From NCBI GenBank assembly GCA_016793325.1, contig JAEUKI010000009.1, forward strand, positions 1 to 64,000: 64,000 bases of DNA, given 5' to 3'. The notes under the pieces are model-generated. The model did no database searches. It saw nothing but the letters and a program-made list of their open reading frames with translations, and was not told the origin of the DNA. Of the stretch, positions 52,239 to 61,572 are shown in pieces. Source of the DNA: Myxococcales bacterium (GTDB lineage: Bacteria > Myxococcota_A > Polyangia > Polyangiales > Ga0077539). Positions within the stretch are counted from its first letter, which is position 1, and each line of letters opens with the position of its first letter. The position numbers were made by a program, and so were the translations under genes.

Positions 52239-53231
52239 ATGAAAACAGTCACGTATATTCGACACAGCTTGCTTTTCGTCATTCCGATCATCGCAGCGGC
52301 GTGCGGCCCCGAGATGGTCACAGCGCCCTCGAACCCGCGCGAACCGATGGACTTCATCCCGATTCCGTCGGGCCCTTCGACGCCGGGCGACCCCGTGATG
52401 ATCCCGACGGACTCGGGCGTTGGCGACACGGGGATCGCCACCGGGGGACCACCCGCGATCGACGCGTCCGCGCCGGACGTTCGCAGCCCACCGCCACCGC
52501 CGACGGACAGCGGCGTCGCTCCGCCCATGATGATGCCGCCGTCTGGAGCGACGACCTGCGAGCGCGCGTGCCAGCACGTCTACCGCGACTGCATGTTGGG
52601 CTTTCGCTCGTCCTCGGGCGCGACGCTCACCGAGTCGCAGTGCGTTTCCGCGTGCGCCGCGGGGCAATTCGGCGGCGCAGAGTCGTGCCTCGCGACGGCA
52701 CCGTGCGGCGCGGCCTCTCTCAACGCGTGCTTCTCGTCGAGCCCGCCGAGCACGCCGGACGCATCGCCCCCGACGGACGCTTCTGGTGGGACGCCTCCGC
52801 CATCTTCGGGGGCCACGGCGCTCGAAGACGAGGTGCTCGCGCTCACCAACGCTCGCCGCGCCGCCGGCGCAAACTGCGGTGGAACGATGTTCGGCCCGGC
52901 CCCGCCGCTGCGCATGAACGAGACCCTCCGCGGCGTCGCGCGCGCGCACAGCACGGACATGGGAACGCGAAACTACTTCGCTCACAACAGCCTCGATGGC
53001 CGCACACCTTTTCAACGCATGATGGCCGCCGGCTACTCGAGCTCGCCGATGGGCGAGAACATCGCCGCGGGCAACGGCACCGCGGCCGCGACGGTCACGC
53101 AGTGGATGAACAGCCCCGGCCACTGCCGCAACATCATGAACCCGTCGTATCGCGCGCTCGGCGTCGGCTACGCCAACGTTGCCTCTTCGATGTACCGCCA
53201 CTATTGGACGCAGAACTTCGGGGGCATGTGA
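52239..53231 (+). CDS. Lipoprotein with 8-Cys module and CAP (SCP) domain
   Basis: 330 residues from ATG 52239 (GAGAGAGG upstream); GTG 52224 overlapping the previous stop is possible. Signal with FVIPIIAAAC lipobox, Pro/Ser/Asp linkers, one eight-cysteine module (~105-165: CERACQHVYRDC...SQCVSAC...CLATAPC...CF), a second linker, then a CAP domain (~200-330). CAP signatures: LTNARRAAG, MNETLRGVARAHSTDM, NYFAHNSLDGRTPFQRMMAA, MGENIAAGN, WMNSPGHCRNIMNPSYRALG. The His and Glu cavity residues are present. CAP proteins are secreted and vary in role. The module links it to the two thioredoxin-fold lipoproteins. Confidence 0.85.
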   Translation: MKTVTYIRHSLLFVIPIIAAACGPEMVTAPSNPREPMDFIPIPSGPSTPGDPVMIPTDSGVGDTGIATGGPPAIDASAPDVRSPPPPPTDSGVAPPMMMPPSGATTCERACQHVYRDCMLGFRSSSGATLTESQCVSACAAGQFGGAESCLATAPCGAASLNACFSSSPPSTPDASPPTDASGGTPPPSSGATALEDEVLALTNARRAAGANCGGTMFGPAPPLRMNETLRGVARAHSTDMGTRNYFAHNSLDGRTPFQRMMAAGYSSSPMGENIAAGNGTAAATVTQWMNSPGHCRNIMNPSYRALGVGYANVASSMYRHYWTQNFGGM

Positions 53232-53378
53232 CCATCGCCACGCGCGGGGGGCGCGCTTGGGCAGCGTGAGCAACTGCTGCTCATTCGAGTGAGCGAAGAT
53301 CGCTCTGCGCGGCGAGACTACAGCGCGATTCACTGTGTTTTTGCTGATGTTCTCGCGCACGCAGCTCGACTCATCCCG
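53232..53378 (+). other. Intergenic region with hairpin after the CAP gene
   Basis: TGAGCA (53267-53272) pairs with TGCTCA (53278-53283), and an alternative GCTCA/TGAGC pairing overlaps it (53279-53294). It may end the CAP-gene transcript; no T-run. Confidence 0.35.
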
Positions 53379-53394
53379 TGGCCCGACGACTGCA
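53379..53394 (+). promoter_or_regulatory. Strong candidate sigma-54 promoter of the trypsin-like gene
   Basis: TGGCCCG-ACGA-CTGCA matches 10 of 12 scored positions of TGGCACG-N4-TTGCW, with exact 10-bp spacing. The predicted start (~53405) gives a short leader that still holds AGAGG before ATG 53417. Confidence 0.55.
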
Positions 53395-53416
53395 ATGCAC
53401 CGACGCAGAGGTGCTC

Positions 53417-54607
53417 ATGAACGCAATCGTCCCCCACCGTTCTCATCGATCGCTGCCCGCGCTCTTGCTGGCCGCTTGCTCCGTCGCTTCGTGCGCGGAG
53501 CCGCTCACCGACGACGCCGCTGGCGAGACCGTGACCGAGCCCATCATCAACGGCACCCCGGCCCCGAGCTACCTCGAGGCCGCGTTGATCGACATGACCT
53601 CGGGCTCCGGTCGCAGCGCGTGCACGGGCAGCGTCGTCGCGCCACGCGTTGTACTGACCGCGGGTCACTGCATCGCCGGCTTCACGAGCTTCACCGTGAC
53701 CCTTCCCAACGCGGGCGGTCAGAGCGCGACGGGGACCCGCGCGTGGACCGACTACGTTCAGACCGGACGATCGGTGAACCCGAACACGCTCGACGTCGGC
53801 GTGATCATCTTGGACAGCCCTCTCACGCTCACGACGTACCCGCGGCTGCAGCCCTCGATGATCGCCACGGGAACGAGCGTCACCAACGTCGGCCGCGTGC
53901 TCAACGGGAGCGTCACGCGCTCGCTCTGGATGGGCCGCTCGGTGAGCGTCGACGACGGCGCGCGGGTCGGCTTTCGATTCTCGTACGTGTCGCAAGAGAT
54001 CACGCAGCCCGGCGACTCGGGCGGCCCCGTGTACGCAGAGCTACCCGAAGGACGCTCGATCGTCGGCGTGTGTTCGGGCGGCGGCGGAGGCCGACAGATC
54101 ATGGGCCGCGTCGACCTCGCGTACGCGCGGATCCAGCAGATCATCATGGAGAACGGCGGCGTACCGGGTGGGATGATGCCGCCGTCGATGCCGGGAGGAT
54201 CGACGTCGCCGCCCAGCGGAATGCCCGGTGGAATGCCCTCGAGCCCGCCCGCCGCGCCGGGATCGAGCTGGTGCGCGGACACGATCGAAGCCGAGCCCAA
54301 CGACGCGCAATCGAGCGCAGAGGCGCTCACCGGTAGCCGCTGTGGTCGCATCGACGGCGGCGATCAAGACTGGTTCCAGTGGACATCGCCCGGCGCAGGA
54401 ACGCCCTACGCGATCGCCCTCGCGACCAGCGGCGACGCGACGCTCACGGTCTTCCGGAGCACGGACACGGGCTCGTGGGTGCGACTTCCCAACACCGCGA
54501 CGAACACGATCGAAGCGACCTCGAGCGGCGCATGGCAGTACCGCGCAGCGGTGAGCTCGCCCTCGGGACAGCGCCAGTACTACTCGCTTCGCTTCGCGAT
54601 GCGCTGA
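53417..54607 (+). CDS. Secreted trypsin-like (S1) serine protease with C-terminal PPC-like domain
   Basis: From ATG 53417: signal with LLLAACSVASC, short linker, then a chymotrypsin-fold protease at ~45-260. The triad is TAGHC (His), NTLDVGVIIL (Asp) and TQPGDSGGPVY (Ser), beginning at IINGTPAP, the usual zymogen-processing point. A Gly/Pro/Met linker (PGGMMPPSMPGGS) leads to a ~105-residue domain (DTIEAEPNDAQSSAEAL, GDQDWFQW, ATLTVFRS) typical of pre-peptidase C-terminal domains. Probably predatory or regulatory proteolysis at the cell surface (inference). Preceded by the 53379-53394 sigma-54-like promoter. Confidence 0.9.
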   Translation: MNAIVPHRSHRSLPALLLAACSVASCAEPLTDDAAGETVTEPIINGTPAPSYLEAALIDMTSGSGRSACTGSVVAPRVVLTAGHCIAGFTSFTVTLPNAGGQSATGTRAWTDYVQTGRSVNPNTLDVGVIILDSPLTLTTYPRLQPSMIATGTSVTNVGRVLNGSVTRSLWMGRSVSVDDGARVGFRFSYVSQEITQPGDSGGPVYAELPEGRSIVGVCSGGGGGRQIMGRVDLAYARIQQIIMENGGVPGGMMPPSMPGGSTSPPSGMPGGMPSSPPAAPGSSWCADTIEAEPNDAQSSAEALTGSRCGRIDGGDQDWFQWTSPGAGTPYAIALATSGDATLTVFRSTDTGSWVRLPNTATNTIEATSSGAWQYRAAVSSPSGQRQYYSLRFAMR

Positions 54608-54654
54608 AGCTGCCAACGCGTTGGGGAGGCGCGTGTGTTGGGCACAGGCGCCGT

Positions 54655-55205
54655 TTCGCAGCGCGAAACGCGCGTCCGTGTGACGCGGCCTCACCCCCGC
54701 TGCCGCGCGCCCCTCTCCCGCGCTCGAGCGCGGGAGAGGGGCTACTGGGACTGAAGCGTTGTGGCAGAACGCCAACGGCGCTTCGCGAGGCCCCCACCCG
54801 CGCTGCCGCGCGCCCCGCCCCCACGTAGTGAGGGCGGGGCTTTGCATTGTGCAAAGTGCTGTAATTGGACTGGCAGATTGATTGTATGGGCCACTGCCAT
54901 ACAAGGGCCGCTTGTCGCTCGATTGCGGTGGATGTTCGACGGCAATCGTGACCGCGCCCACTTTCCGCACACACAATCAACTTATCAGTCCAAGAACTGC
55001 ATTTCATCAATGCAAAGCCCCGCCCTCACTACGTGGGGGCGGGGCGCGCGGCAGCGCGGGTGGGGGCTCCGAAGTCTTCGCGTTCCGCAGCGATGATGCG
55101 TCCGATCGCGATGCGTCCCGTTGTCAGCCCAATCAGCGGCGGGAGAGGGGCGCGCGGCAGCCGCGGGTGAGGCCGCAGCGCACTCGCAGCGCGAAACGCC
55201 CGTTC
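54655..55205. repeat. Nested inverted-repeat intergenic element
   Basis: Outer arms (54655-54720 and 55136-55205) are inverted copies of each other. Inner arms are perfect over 59 nt (54790-54848 and 55009-55067) and continue with partial identity inward to ~54885 and ~54970. The left outer part includes a 32-nt perfect palindrome (54710-54741, CCCCTCTCCCGCGC/GCGCGGGAGAGGGG). The central ~80 bp is unique and less GC-rich. No coding sequence is seen across 54608-55315. It may be a MITE-like or REP-type element. Confidence 0.8.
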
Positions 55206-55315
55206 GCATCGACACGCTGGAATTCTCCCCACAGAACAGACGATCAAGCGCGCCACTCTTCGGCGCCGATGCGTGTGTTGGCGTGCGTTCGTTGTGCGCG
55301 CTTCTCTTCGCGCGC

Positions 55316-56806
55316 TCAGTGATCGCGGCGCGTTCGGCGGCCGCGTCGCATGCCGCTGCGTTCGGTCCCGGGATTGACGGCGTCGGTCAACACCGGCACC
55401 GACAGCGGCGTCGTGACCACCGTCTGCGGAACGCTCGCAGCCGCAGGCGCCACCTCGACGACCGGACGCCGCTGCGTGTTCGCCTCGGCCCCGCGCGTCA
55501 GCAGAAACACCACGAGCGCGAACGACGCACCGACGGTTCCCACACAAAACCCGACCCATCCGAGCACCGTGGCCACCATCGACGAGATCGATCGCGACCG
55601 CGCGCTGCCCATCGACGACAGCTCGGATCGAGCGCTCTCGTCAGCGTGCGCGTGCGCGTTGGACAACGGAGGGCTCGACGGCCGCGCGACCACCGCGGGC
55701 TCGTGCGCGACGCCCGCAGGCAACGCCAACGCCTCGGGCGTCGTTCGAAGCGACTCGTCGAACTCGGCGTTGGGCACCGTCGCTACGTCGTCTGCGTCTG
55801 CGTGCGCCATCGGCTCGATCATCGCGGTGCCCGCGGACTCCGTCGAACGAACGCCCGCGGCGCGCGCGAGGACCCACTGCATGAATCCCGCGAGCTCCTC
55901 GCGCGTCGCCGGCGGCGGGAGCGCGCCGAGCAGCGCCCTCGCGAGCGAGGGAGCGTCTTGGTAGCGCTCGCGCGACTGCTTGTGCAGCGCCCGCCGCACG
56001 ACGAGGTCGAGCGCTTGCGGGACCTCGGGCCGAAACCGCGACGGGAGCGGGATCTCGTCCTTGAGCACCCGGCCCATGAATTCAAAGGGCGTCTTGACCG
56101 CGAACAGCCTTCCGCCAGTGAGCAGCTCCCACGCGACGATCCCGACCGCGAAGATGTCGGTCGCGCGCGAGATGGGATCGCCCGTCACTTGCTCGGGCGC
56201 CATGTAGCCGACCTTGCCTTTGACCACGCCGCGCCGCGTATGAATGGCGCACGAAGCGGCGCGAGCGATCCCGAAGTCCGACACGCGCACCATCCCGTCG
56301 AAGCCGACGAGCACGTTTTGTGGAGAGACGTCTCTGTGCACGATGCCGAGGCACGTTCCGTCGCTGTCGCGCGCGGAGTGAGCGGCTTCGAGCCCCGCGA
56401 GCACGTCGAGCAAAATCCGCGCAACGATGTTGAGCGGAACTTGCTCAGCGCCGCCCGGCGCGCGAGCGAGCGCCGCCATGAGCGCGCTCAAGCGACATCC
56501 GCGCACGAAATCCATGACGAGATACAGCGATCGATCTTGTCCCACGTCGTGCGTGGCCACGACGTTGGGGTGATGAATCCTCGCGGACAGCCTCGCTTCT
56601 TCGAGGAACATCCGCGCGAACTCGCCGTCGCGCGCGAGCACGGGGTCGCACACTTTCACTGCGAATTCTCTGGTGAAACCGCCGATCCCTTCGGCGAGCG
56701 CGTGGTACACGGTCGCCATCCCGCCCGAGGCGATCGCGCGCGTGAGTCGATAGCGGCCAACAGAGCCGAGCTGTTGCTCGGAATTTTCGGGGGACTGTGG
56801 GATCAT
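55316..56806 (-). CDS. Transmembrane Ser/Thr protein kinase
   Basis: 496 residues from ATG 56806 (MIPQSPENSEQQ); an ATG at 56890 would share a CCATGG with the divergent kinase start. Active Hanks kinase: Gly loop ASGGMATVYHA, FAVKV Lys, HRDVSPQNVLV, VSDFGIARA and YMAPEQVTG all intact. The juxtamembrane region is Ala/Pro/Ser-rich and one helix lies at ~425-447 (MVATVLGWVGFCVGTVGASF). The C-terminal extracytoplasmic tail is short and basic (GRRTRRDH). It is divergent from a second kinase; phosphorylation of FHA activators nearby is a reasonable inference. Confidence 0.9.
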   Translation of the reverse strand: MIPQSPENSEQQLGSVGRYRLTRAIASGGMATVYHALAEGIGGFTREFAVKVCDPVLARDGEFARMFLEEARLSARIHHPNVVATHDVGQDRSLYLVMDFVRGCRLSALMAALARAPGGAEQVPLNIVARILLDVLAGLEAAHSARDSDGTCLGIVHRDVSPQNVLVGFDGMVRVSDFGIARAASCAIHTRRGVVKGKVGYMAPEQVTGDPISRATDIFAVGIVAWELLTGGRLFAVKTPFEFMGRVLKDEIPLPSRFRPEVPQALDLVVRRALHKQSRERYQDAPSLARALLGALPPPATREELAGFMQWVLARAAGVRSTESAGTAMIEPMAHADADDVATVPNAEFDESLRTTPEALALPAGVAHEPAVVARPSSPPLSNAHAHADESARSELSSMGSARSRSISSMVATVLGWVGFCVGTVGASFALVVFLLTRGAEANTQRRPVVEVAPAAASVPQTVVTTPLSVPVLTDAVNPGTERSGMRRGRRTRRDH

Positions 56807-56888
56807 CGCGAGCAACTTGGAGAGCAATGCGCGGGCCAACCGGCTGCTCGAAGATCCCGCACCCACGACGCGCGCGAGTCGCTGAGCC

Positions 56889-58625
56889 ATGGCAGGAGTT
56901 GCGAAGGCTTCACCAGACGTGACGATGGATGGAACGCACGGTTCCATTCGGCTCGGCTCGTACGTGCTTCGTCATCGCCTCGCGCACGGCGGGATGGCCG
57001 AGGTCTATCTCGCGCAGAAGATCGGCGACGAAGGATTCACCAAGTGGGTCGCGATCAAAGCGATCCTCGAGCACCTCGCGAGCGACGAGCGCTTCGTCAG
57101 GATGTTCCTCGCGGAGGCGAGGCTCGCCGCGCGCATCGATCACCCGAACGTGTGCGCGGTGTTCGACTTCGGACAGAGCCGCGGGACGTACTTCATCGCG
57201 ATGGAGTACCTGCACGGCCAGCCCCTCTCGGCGCTGATGCAGCGCGCCGCGAGGCAGCGAGGCGTTCCGGTCAAGCTCGCCGCGCGAATCGTCGCTGACG
57301 CCGCGCGAGGCCTCCACGCCGCGCACGAGCTTCGGCGCGAAGACGGCTCGTTGGCCGAGGTCATCCACAGAGACGTCTCGCCGCAGAACATCTTCGTCTT
57401 GTATTCGGGCGCCACCAAGGTCGTCGACTTCGGCATCGCCCGCAGCAACGACGCGATCGGCGACAAGACCGCGACCGGAGAGCTCAAGGGCAAGATCTCG
57501 TACATGGCCCCCGAGCAGGTCCGCGGCTCGGCCCTCGATCGACGCGCAGACATCTGGGCGATCGGCGTGGTCCTCTGGGAGCTGCTCACAGGACAACGGC
57601 TCTTCAAGCGCGACAACGACATGGCCACGGGCTTCGCCGTGCTCGACGCGCCCATCCCGCAGCCGTCCACCATTCGCCCGGGACTGCCCGCGGCGTTCGA
57701 CCAGATCGTGCTCCGCGCCCTCGCGCGCGACCGCAACGACCGCTACGCGCACGTGCTCGACCTGGCGCGAGACCTCGAAGCTGCGCTGGCAAATTACGGG
57801 GTGACCGCGGGTCAGGAAGAAGTCGCTGAGTTCGTCGGCGACCTGTTCGCCAAGGAGCACGACGAGCGCCAGAAGCTCCTGCGCTCGCTCTCGGCCGCGA
57901 AGATCCTCGAGCTCGAGTCCATCGCCTCGCTCGACGGCGAGGACACGCAGCTCACGCCCTCGAACGAGAGCGAAATCAGCGCGATGGCCACGAAGGTCCC
58001 CGCGGCGATCACGACCGCTGAGCTCCAGCCCGCGCAAGTGCTCGCCCCGCCCGCCTACTCGAAGCCGCCGCCTCCGACGCAAACCACGGTCACGACCACG
58101 GACACGCGCGCGCTTCGGCGCGATCGCCGGTGGGCCACCATCGCGATGATCGTGGCTCCGTTGTTGTCCGTGATCGCCGCGGTGATCGTCGTTCGAACGC
58201 TCGTTCAACCGCGGACGACCGTCGAACACCGGATCGTCACGCAAGCGCCGCCGACGCTCCCGCCAACGCTGCCGACGCTCGTCGCAGACGCGGGCCTCGC
58301 GCCCGTTGTCGCTTCGACCAACGCCTCGAACAACACTCCATCGCCCCGTCGAACGCCCGTCGACTCGCAGACGACCACCGTCGTCACCGCGCGGCGCGGA
58401 CCGCGGCCCGGCCACGCGACGCTGCTGTCGTCGCCGCCCGCGGACGTGTATCTCGGCGCGCGTCGGCTCGGACGAACGCCCATCGCCAGCGTCGATCTCC
58501 CTCCGGGCAGGCACGCGCTGCGCTTCGTCGCGCCGGGCGGGCTGCCTCCCCAACAAGTCGAAGTCGAAATCCGCGCCGGAGGGACGACGGTACGCCGCGT
58601 GCGTTGGCGCGAAGTCGACAAATGA
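56889..58625 (+). CDS. Transmembrane Ser/Thr protein kinase with PEGA domain
   Basis: 578 residues. Complete kinase domain ~20-285 (AHGGMAEVYLAQ, VAIKA, HRDVSPQNIFVLYSGATKVV, DFGIARSN, YMAPEQVRG). A helix at ~413-435 (WATIAMIVAPLLSVIAAVIV), a Thr/Pro/Ala linker, then an extracytoplasmic PEGA domain at ~510-575 (LLSSPPADVYLGARRLGRTP, LPPGRHALRFVAPGG). The start may be ATG 56925. It is coupled to the OmpA-family gene by an ATGA overlap, so sensor kinase and envelope protein are probably made together. Confidence 0.92.
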   Translation: MAGVAKASPDVTMDGTHGSIRLGSYVLRHRLAHGGMAEVYLAQKIGDEGFTKWVAIKAILEHLASDERFVRMFLAEARLAARIDHPNVCAVFDFGQSRGTYFIAMEYLHGQPLSALMQRAARQRGVPVKLAARIVADAARGLHAAHELRREDGSLAEVIHRDVSPQNIFVLYSGATKVVDFGIARSNDAIGDKTATGELKGKISYMAPEQVRGSALDRRADIWAIGVVLWELLTGQRLFKRDNDMATGFAVLDAPIPQPSTIRPGLPAAFDQIVLRALARDRNDRYAHVLDLARDLEAALANYGVTAGQEEVAEFVGDLFAKEHDERQKLLRSLSAAKILELESIASLDGEDTQLTPSNESEISAMATKVPAAITTAELQPAQVLAPPAYSKPPPPTQTTVTTTDTRALRRDRRWATIAMIVAPLLSVIAAVIVVRTLVQPRTTVEHRIVTQAPPTLPPTLPTLVADAGLAPVVASTNASNNTPSPRRTPVDSQTTTVVTARRGPRPGHATLLSSPPADVYLGARRLGRTPIASVDLPPGRHALRFVAPGGLPPQQVEVEIRAGGTTVRRVRWREVDK

Positions 58626-59992
58626 CCGTTCGAACCTCGATCGTTGGTGTTCTCGTCGCGGGGTGCGCTGCGCTCTTCGACGCGACGGCGAACGCCCAGT
58701 CGAGCGCGCTGCATCGCTTCTTCCTCGTCGGCGAAGTCGGCGCAGGCTCGATGCTCAGCGAATGGCAGCGATCGACCGCGGGCTACGGGCTCGCCGTCGA
58801 AGGCGCGGGGCGCCTCGGGTTCACGCTGATCGGTCCGCTCGGGGCGCAAGTCGGCGGAGGCAGCCGCGTGTTTCCACGAAGCGGCAACACCGCGGGCCAA
58901 CTGTGGACCGCCGGCGGCGGACTCCGAGCGGATCCCCTCGTCCATAGGCTCGTGCGACTCGCGTTCGACGCGAACGCGAACGTCGCGTTTACCGCAGAAA
59001 AGACAAGGTTTTCTTGGGATCTCTCGGCAGGTGCGCAAATTCAAGTGCACCCCGCGGTCGGCGTCGGCGCGTACGCGCGCTTCGGGTACTTGCACGCAGC
59101 GAGCTCGGATTTGCCCGACAACGCAGCGTGGCTTACCGGCGGGCTGTCGCTCACGCTACGGCTCCCCGAGCGATCGGCAGACGACGCCGAGTCGGACACC
59201 GACAGCGACGGCGTCGTGGACAGCGAGGACTTCTGCCCGCTCGAGCCCATGGGTTCGTCCGCCGACGCCGATCGCCCAGGGTGCCCGCGGCCGCGCTTGG
59301 ATCGCGACAACGACGGCGTGATCGACCGCGAAGACTTCTGCGAATCCGTCCCCGCGGGGCGTTCACCCGACCCCACGCGACGCGGCTGTCCGCTCACGGT
59401 GAGCGACGAGGACACCGACGGCGATGGAATCGCAGATCGCCTCGACGCGTGCCCCCGCGAGCGCGGCGTCGCGAGTCGAAATCCTCGTCGCCGAGGCTGC
59501 CCGAGGACGTTTCAGTTCGAAGTCGAAGGCGCGGATGACTGGGTCACCGATCCCGTGTTCTTCGAGCGCGGCGATCCGACGGTCTCACCGCGGAGCCGCT
59601 CGACGCTCGACACGGTGCGCGAAGCGCTCGAGCTCATGCCGATGCTCCGCGTCGTCTCGATCGAGGGACACGCCGACGACACCGGAACGCCCCAGCGCAA
59701 CGAAGAGCTCTCGCTCCAGCGCGCGCAAAACGTCTACGACTGGCTCGTCGCACACGGAATCAACGCGTCGAGGCTCCGCGTCCGCGGCCGCGGCTCCGAT
59801 CACCCCATGATCCCCGGAACCTCCGCCCGCGCGCGCTCGGTCAATCGACGGGTCGAGTTTCTCATCCTCGAAGTCGACGACAACGCCCCGTCGCTCACCA
59901 CACGAAGCGTGACCCAGGTCCCCGAGATGCCCGCGGACGCGCGGCGCCCCGAGCCCCCGAGGCCGCGGCGGCGCCGCCCACGAAACGAGTAG
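58622..59992 (+). CDS. OmpA-family outer-membrane protein with thrombospondin type-3 repeats
   Basis: 456 residues. Signal peptide (SIVGVLVAGCAALFDATANA), N-terminal beta-barrel-like domain to ~175, then three calcium-binding type-3 repeats (DTDSDGVVDSEDFCP, DRDNDGVIDREDFC, DTDGDGIADRLDACP). A C-terminal OmpA peptidoglycan-binding domain at ~305-425 follows (VVSIEGHADDTGTPQRNEEL, LSLQRAQNVYDWLVAHGI, RVRGRGSDHP, NRRVEFLI). It ends in a Pro/Arg tail. Role: anchoring the outer membrane to peptidoglycan. Translationally coupled to the upstream kinase. Confidence 0.92.
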   Translation: MTVRTSIVGVLVAGCAALFDATANAQSSALHRFFLVGEVGAGSMLSEWQRSTAGYGLAVEGAGRLGFTLIGPLGAQVGGGSRVFPRSGNTAGQLWTAGGGLRADPLVHRLVRLAFDANANVAFTAEKTRFSWDLSAGAQIQVHPAVGVGAYARFGYLHAASSDLPDNAAWLTGGLSLTLRLPERSADDAESDTDSDGVVDSEDFCPLEPMGSSADADRPGCPRPRLDRDNDGVIDREDFCESVPAGRSPDPTRRGCPLTVSDEDTDGDGIADRLDACPRERGVASRNPRRRGCPRTFQFEVEGADDWVTDPVFFERGDPTVSPRSRSTLDTVREALELMPMLRVVSIEGHADDTGTPQRNEELSLQRAQNVYDWLVAHGINASRLRVRGRGSDHPMIPGTSARARSVNRRVEFLILEVDDNAPSLTTRSVTQVPEMPADARRPEPPRPRRRRPRNE

Positions 59993-59994
59993 CG

Positions 59995-61419
59995 CTACTC
60001 GCGCTTCGCCCGAGGAGACTTCGTCAAACCGAGCTCTGCGATCTTCGCGACGAGCGTCCTGCGCGGCATCCCGAGCAAGATCGCCGCTTGCGACTGATTG
60101 CCTCCGCACTGCTCGAGCGCGGCGATGATCTGCTCGCGTTCGATCGCGCGGAGGTTCTCTTTGAGCGAGCCCCCTGTCGCCGCGCCGAGCGCTGGCGGCG
60201 CCACGGTGTTCGCGACGCTCGCGTCGACCCGCGCGTTGAGCATCGCGGGCGCCGGTTGATTCGGGAGCTGCAAGTGAACGACGTCGATGCGCCCGCCGCC
60301 CGAGAGCAGCACGGCGCGCTCCATCACGTTGCGCAGCTCGCGCGCGTTGCCCGGCCACCGATGACGTCGCAGCGCTTCGAGCGCCTGCGCGCTCAACACC
60401 GGCTCTTCACCGCGCAAAACGACCTTCGCGAAGTGCACAGCGAGCAGCTCGAGGTCGTCGAGCCGCTCGCGAAGCGGCGGAAGCTCCACGCTCACGCCGT
60501 GCACGCGATAGAAGAGGTCGCGACGAAACGTCCCTGCTTCGACCATCGCCGCGAGGTCTCGATGCGTCGCAGACACGACGCGCACGTCGACGACCCGCGG
60601 CTTGACGCTCCCGACGCGCAGGATCTCTCCGGACTCGAGGACGCGCAGGAGCTTGGCCTGCACGTCCAGCGCGAGCTCGCCGATCTCGTCGAGCATCAAC
60701 GTCCCTTGGTGCGCCGCTTCGAACAAGCCTGGCTTGGACGCGACGGCCCCCGAAAACGCTCCGCGCTCGAAGCCGAAGAGCTCTGCTTCGAGCAAATTCG
60801 GCGGCAGCGCAGCGCAGTTGATCGCGATGAAGGGCTGCCGCGCGCGGGGCGAACGATCGTGAATCGCGCGCGCGACGAGCTCTTTGCCGGTGCCCGTCTC
60901 GCCGCGGACGAGGACGTTGACCGCAGAGGGAGCGACGCGATCGACCATCGCGAGCGCGACCTGCATCGAGGACGATCGAAAGAGGATCCCGCCCTGTGTT
61001 TGCACTGCGCTCGTCGTCGGGCTCACGCGCTCTTCGCGCACGACGAGCACGACGTCGCCGAGGGCGAAAGGCGCTCCGAGCGCGACCGAGACCTCGCCGT
61101 CGCTGTCGACCGCGGTGCTCCCGACGCGAAGCCGCGCGCGGCTCCCCTCGACGCGACGAATCGAGACCCACCCGTCGCGCAACGTCAGGATCGCGTGCTG
61201 CCGCGAGACCGTCGGATCCTGCAGGCTCACGTCGTTGCTTCGCGACCGACCGAGGCTGAGCGTGACGGTCTTGTCCGTCGAATCAGGGAGCTCGAAGCGA
61301 ATTCGCTCGCTCTGGATGTACGCCTCGAGGACGCGACGCCGAACCCCTCCTCGCCCCGCTCCGACCTCGGTGTCGTTGAGGTTGGTCGGCTCTTCGTCGT
61401 CTCGCTCGAAGCGATTCAA
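59995..61419 (-). CDS. FHA-domain sigma-54-dependent activator
   Basis: 474 residues. FHA domain ~30-120 (TLSLGRSRSNDVSLQDPTVS, RQHAILTLRDGWVSI), AAA+ domain (GETGTGKE, GAFSGA replacing GAFTGA, MLDEIGE), Fis-type HTH (CGGNQSQAAILLGMPRRTLV). It is closely similar to the activator at 49809-51242 (same AAA+ blocks, same T-to-S change). It is preceded by two hairpin repeats (copies B and C), and 263 bp upstream lies the end of the thioredoxin-fold lipoprotein gene. Probably phosphopeptide-controlled by Ser/Thr kinases such as the pair at 55-58 kb (inference). Confidence 0.92.
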   Translation of the reverse strand: MNRFERDDEEPTNLNDTEVGAGRGGVRRRVLEAYIQSERIRFELPDSTDKTVTLSLGRSRSNDVSLQDPTVSRQHAILTLRDGWVSIRRVEGSRARLRVGSTAVDSDGEVSVALGAPFALGDVVLVVREERVSPTTSAVQTQGGILFRSSSMQVALAMVDRVAPSAVNVLVRGETGTGKELVARAIHDRSPRARQPFIAINCAALPPNLLEAELFGFERGAFSGAVASKPGLFEAAHQGTLMLDEIGELALDVQAKLLRVLESGEILRVGSVKPRVVDVRVVSATHRDLAAMVEAGTFRRDLFYRVHGVSVELPPLRERLDDLELLAVHFAKVVLRGEEPVLSAQALEALRRHRWPGNARELRNVMERAVLLSGGGRIDVVHLQLPNQPAPAMLNARVDASVANTVAPPALGAATGGSLKENLRAIEREQIIAALEQCGGNQSQAAILLGMPRRTLVAKIAELGLTKSPRAKRE

Positions 61420-61471
61420 TGCACGTTCGAGTATTCGACGGATGCCCCACGGTTAGCAAGTCGCGCGATCA

Positions 61472-61562
61472 CGACGCCCCGTTGGAAGAAGACACGCAGT
61501 GAGCTCACTCCTGGGAAACACCCCGCGAACCTCAGCTCGCGTGTCGCCAACGGTAGGCGTCG
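61472..61562 (+). repeat. Hairpin repeat copy B (91 bp)
   Basis: CGACGCCCCGTTGG at the start and CCAACGGTAGGCGTCG at the end form imperfect terminal inverted repeats; GACACGC/GCGTGTC pairs inside. It matches copy C at 87 of 91 positions, 101 bp apart. Core TCCTGGGAAACACCCCG. Confidence 0.85.
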
Positions 61563-61572
61563 CGAAATCAAT

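Noticed and set aside
54608..55315. Several short frames of 70-190 codons
   Set aside because: They run across inverted repeats on both strands, with no consistent start, ribosome binding site or protein family.
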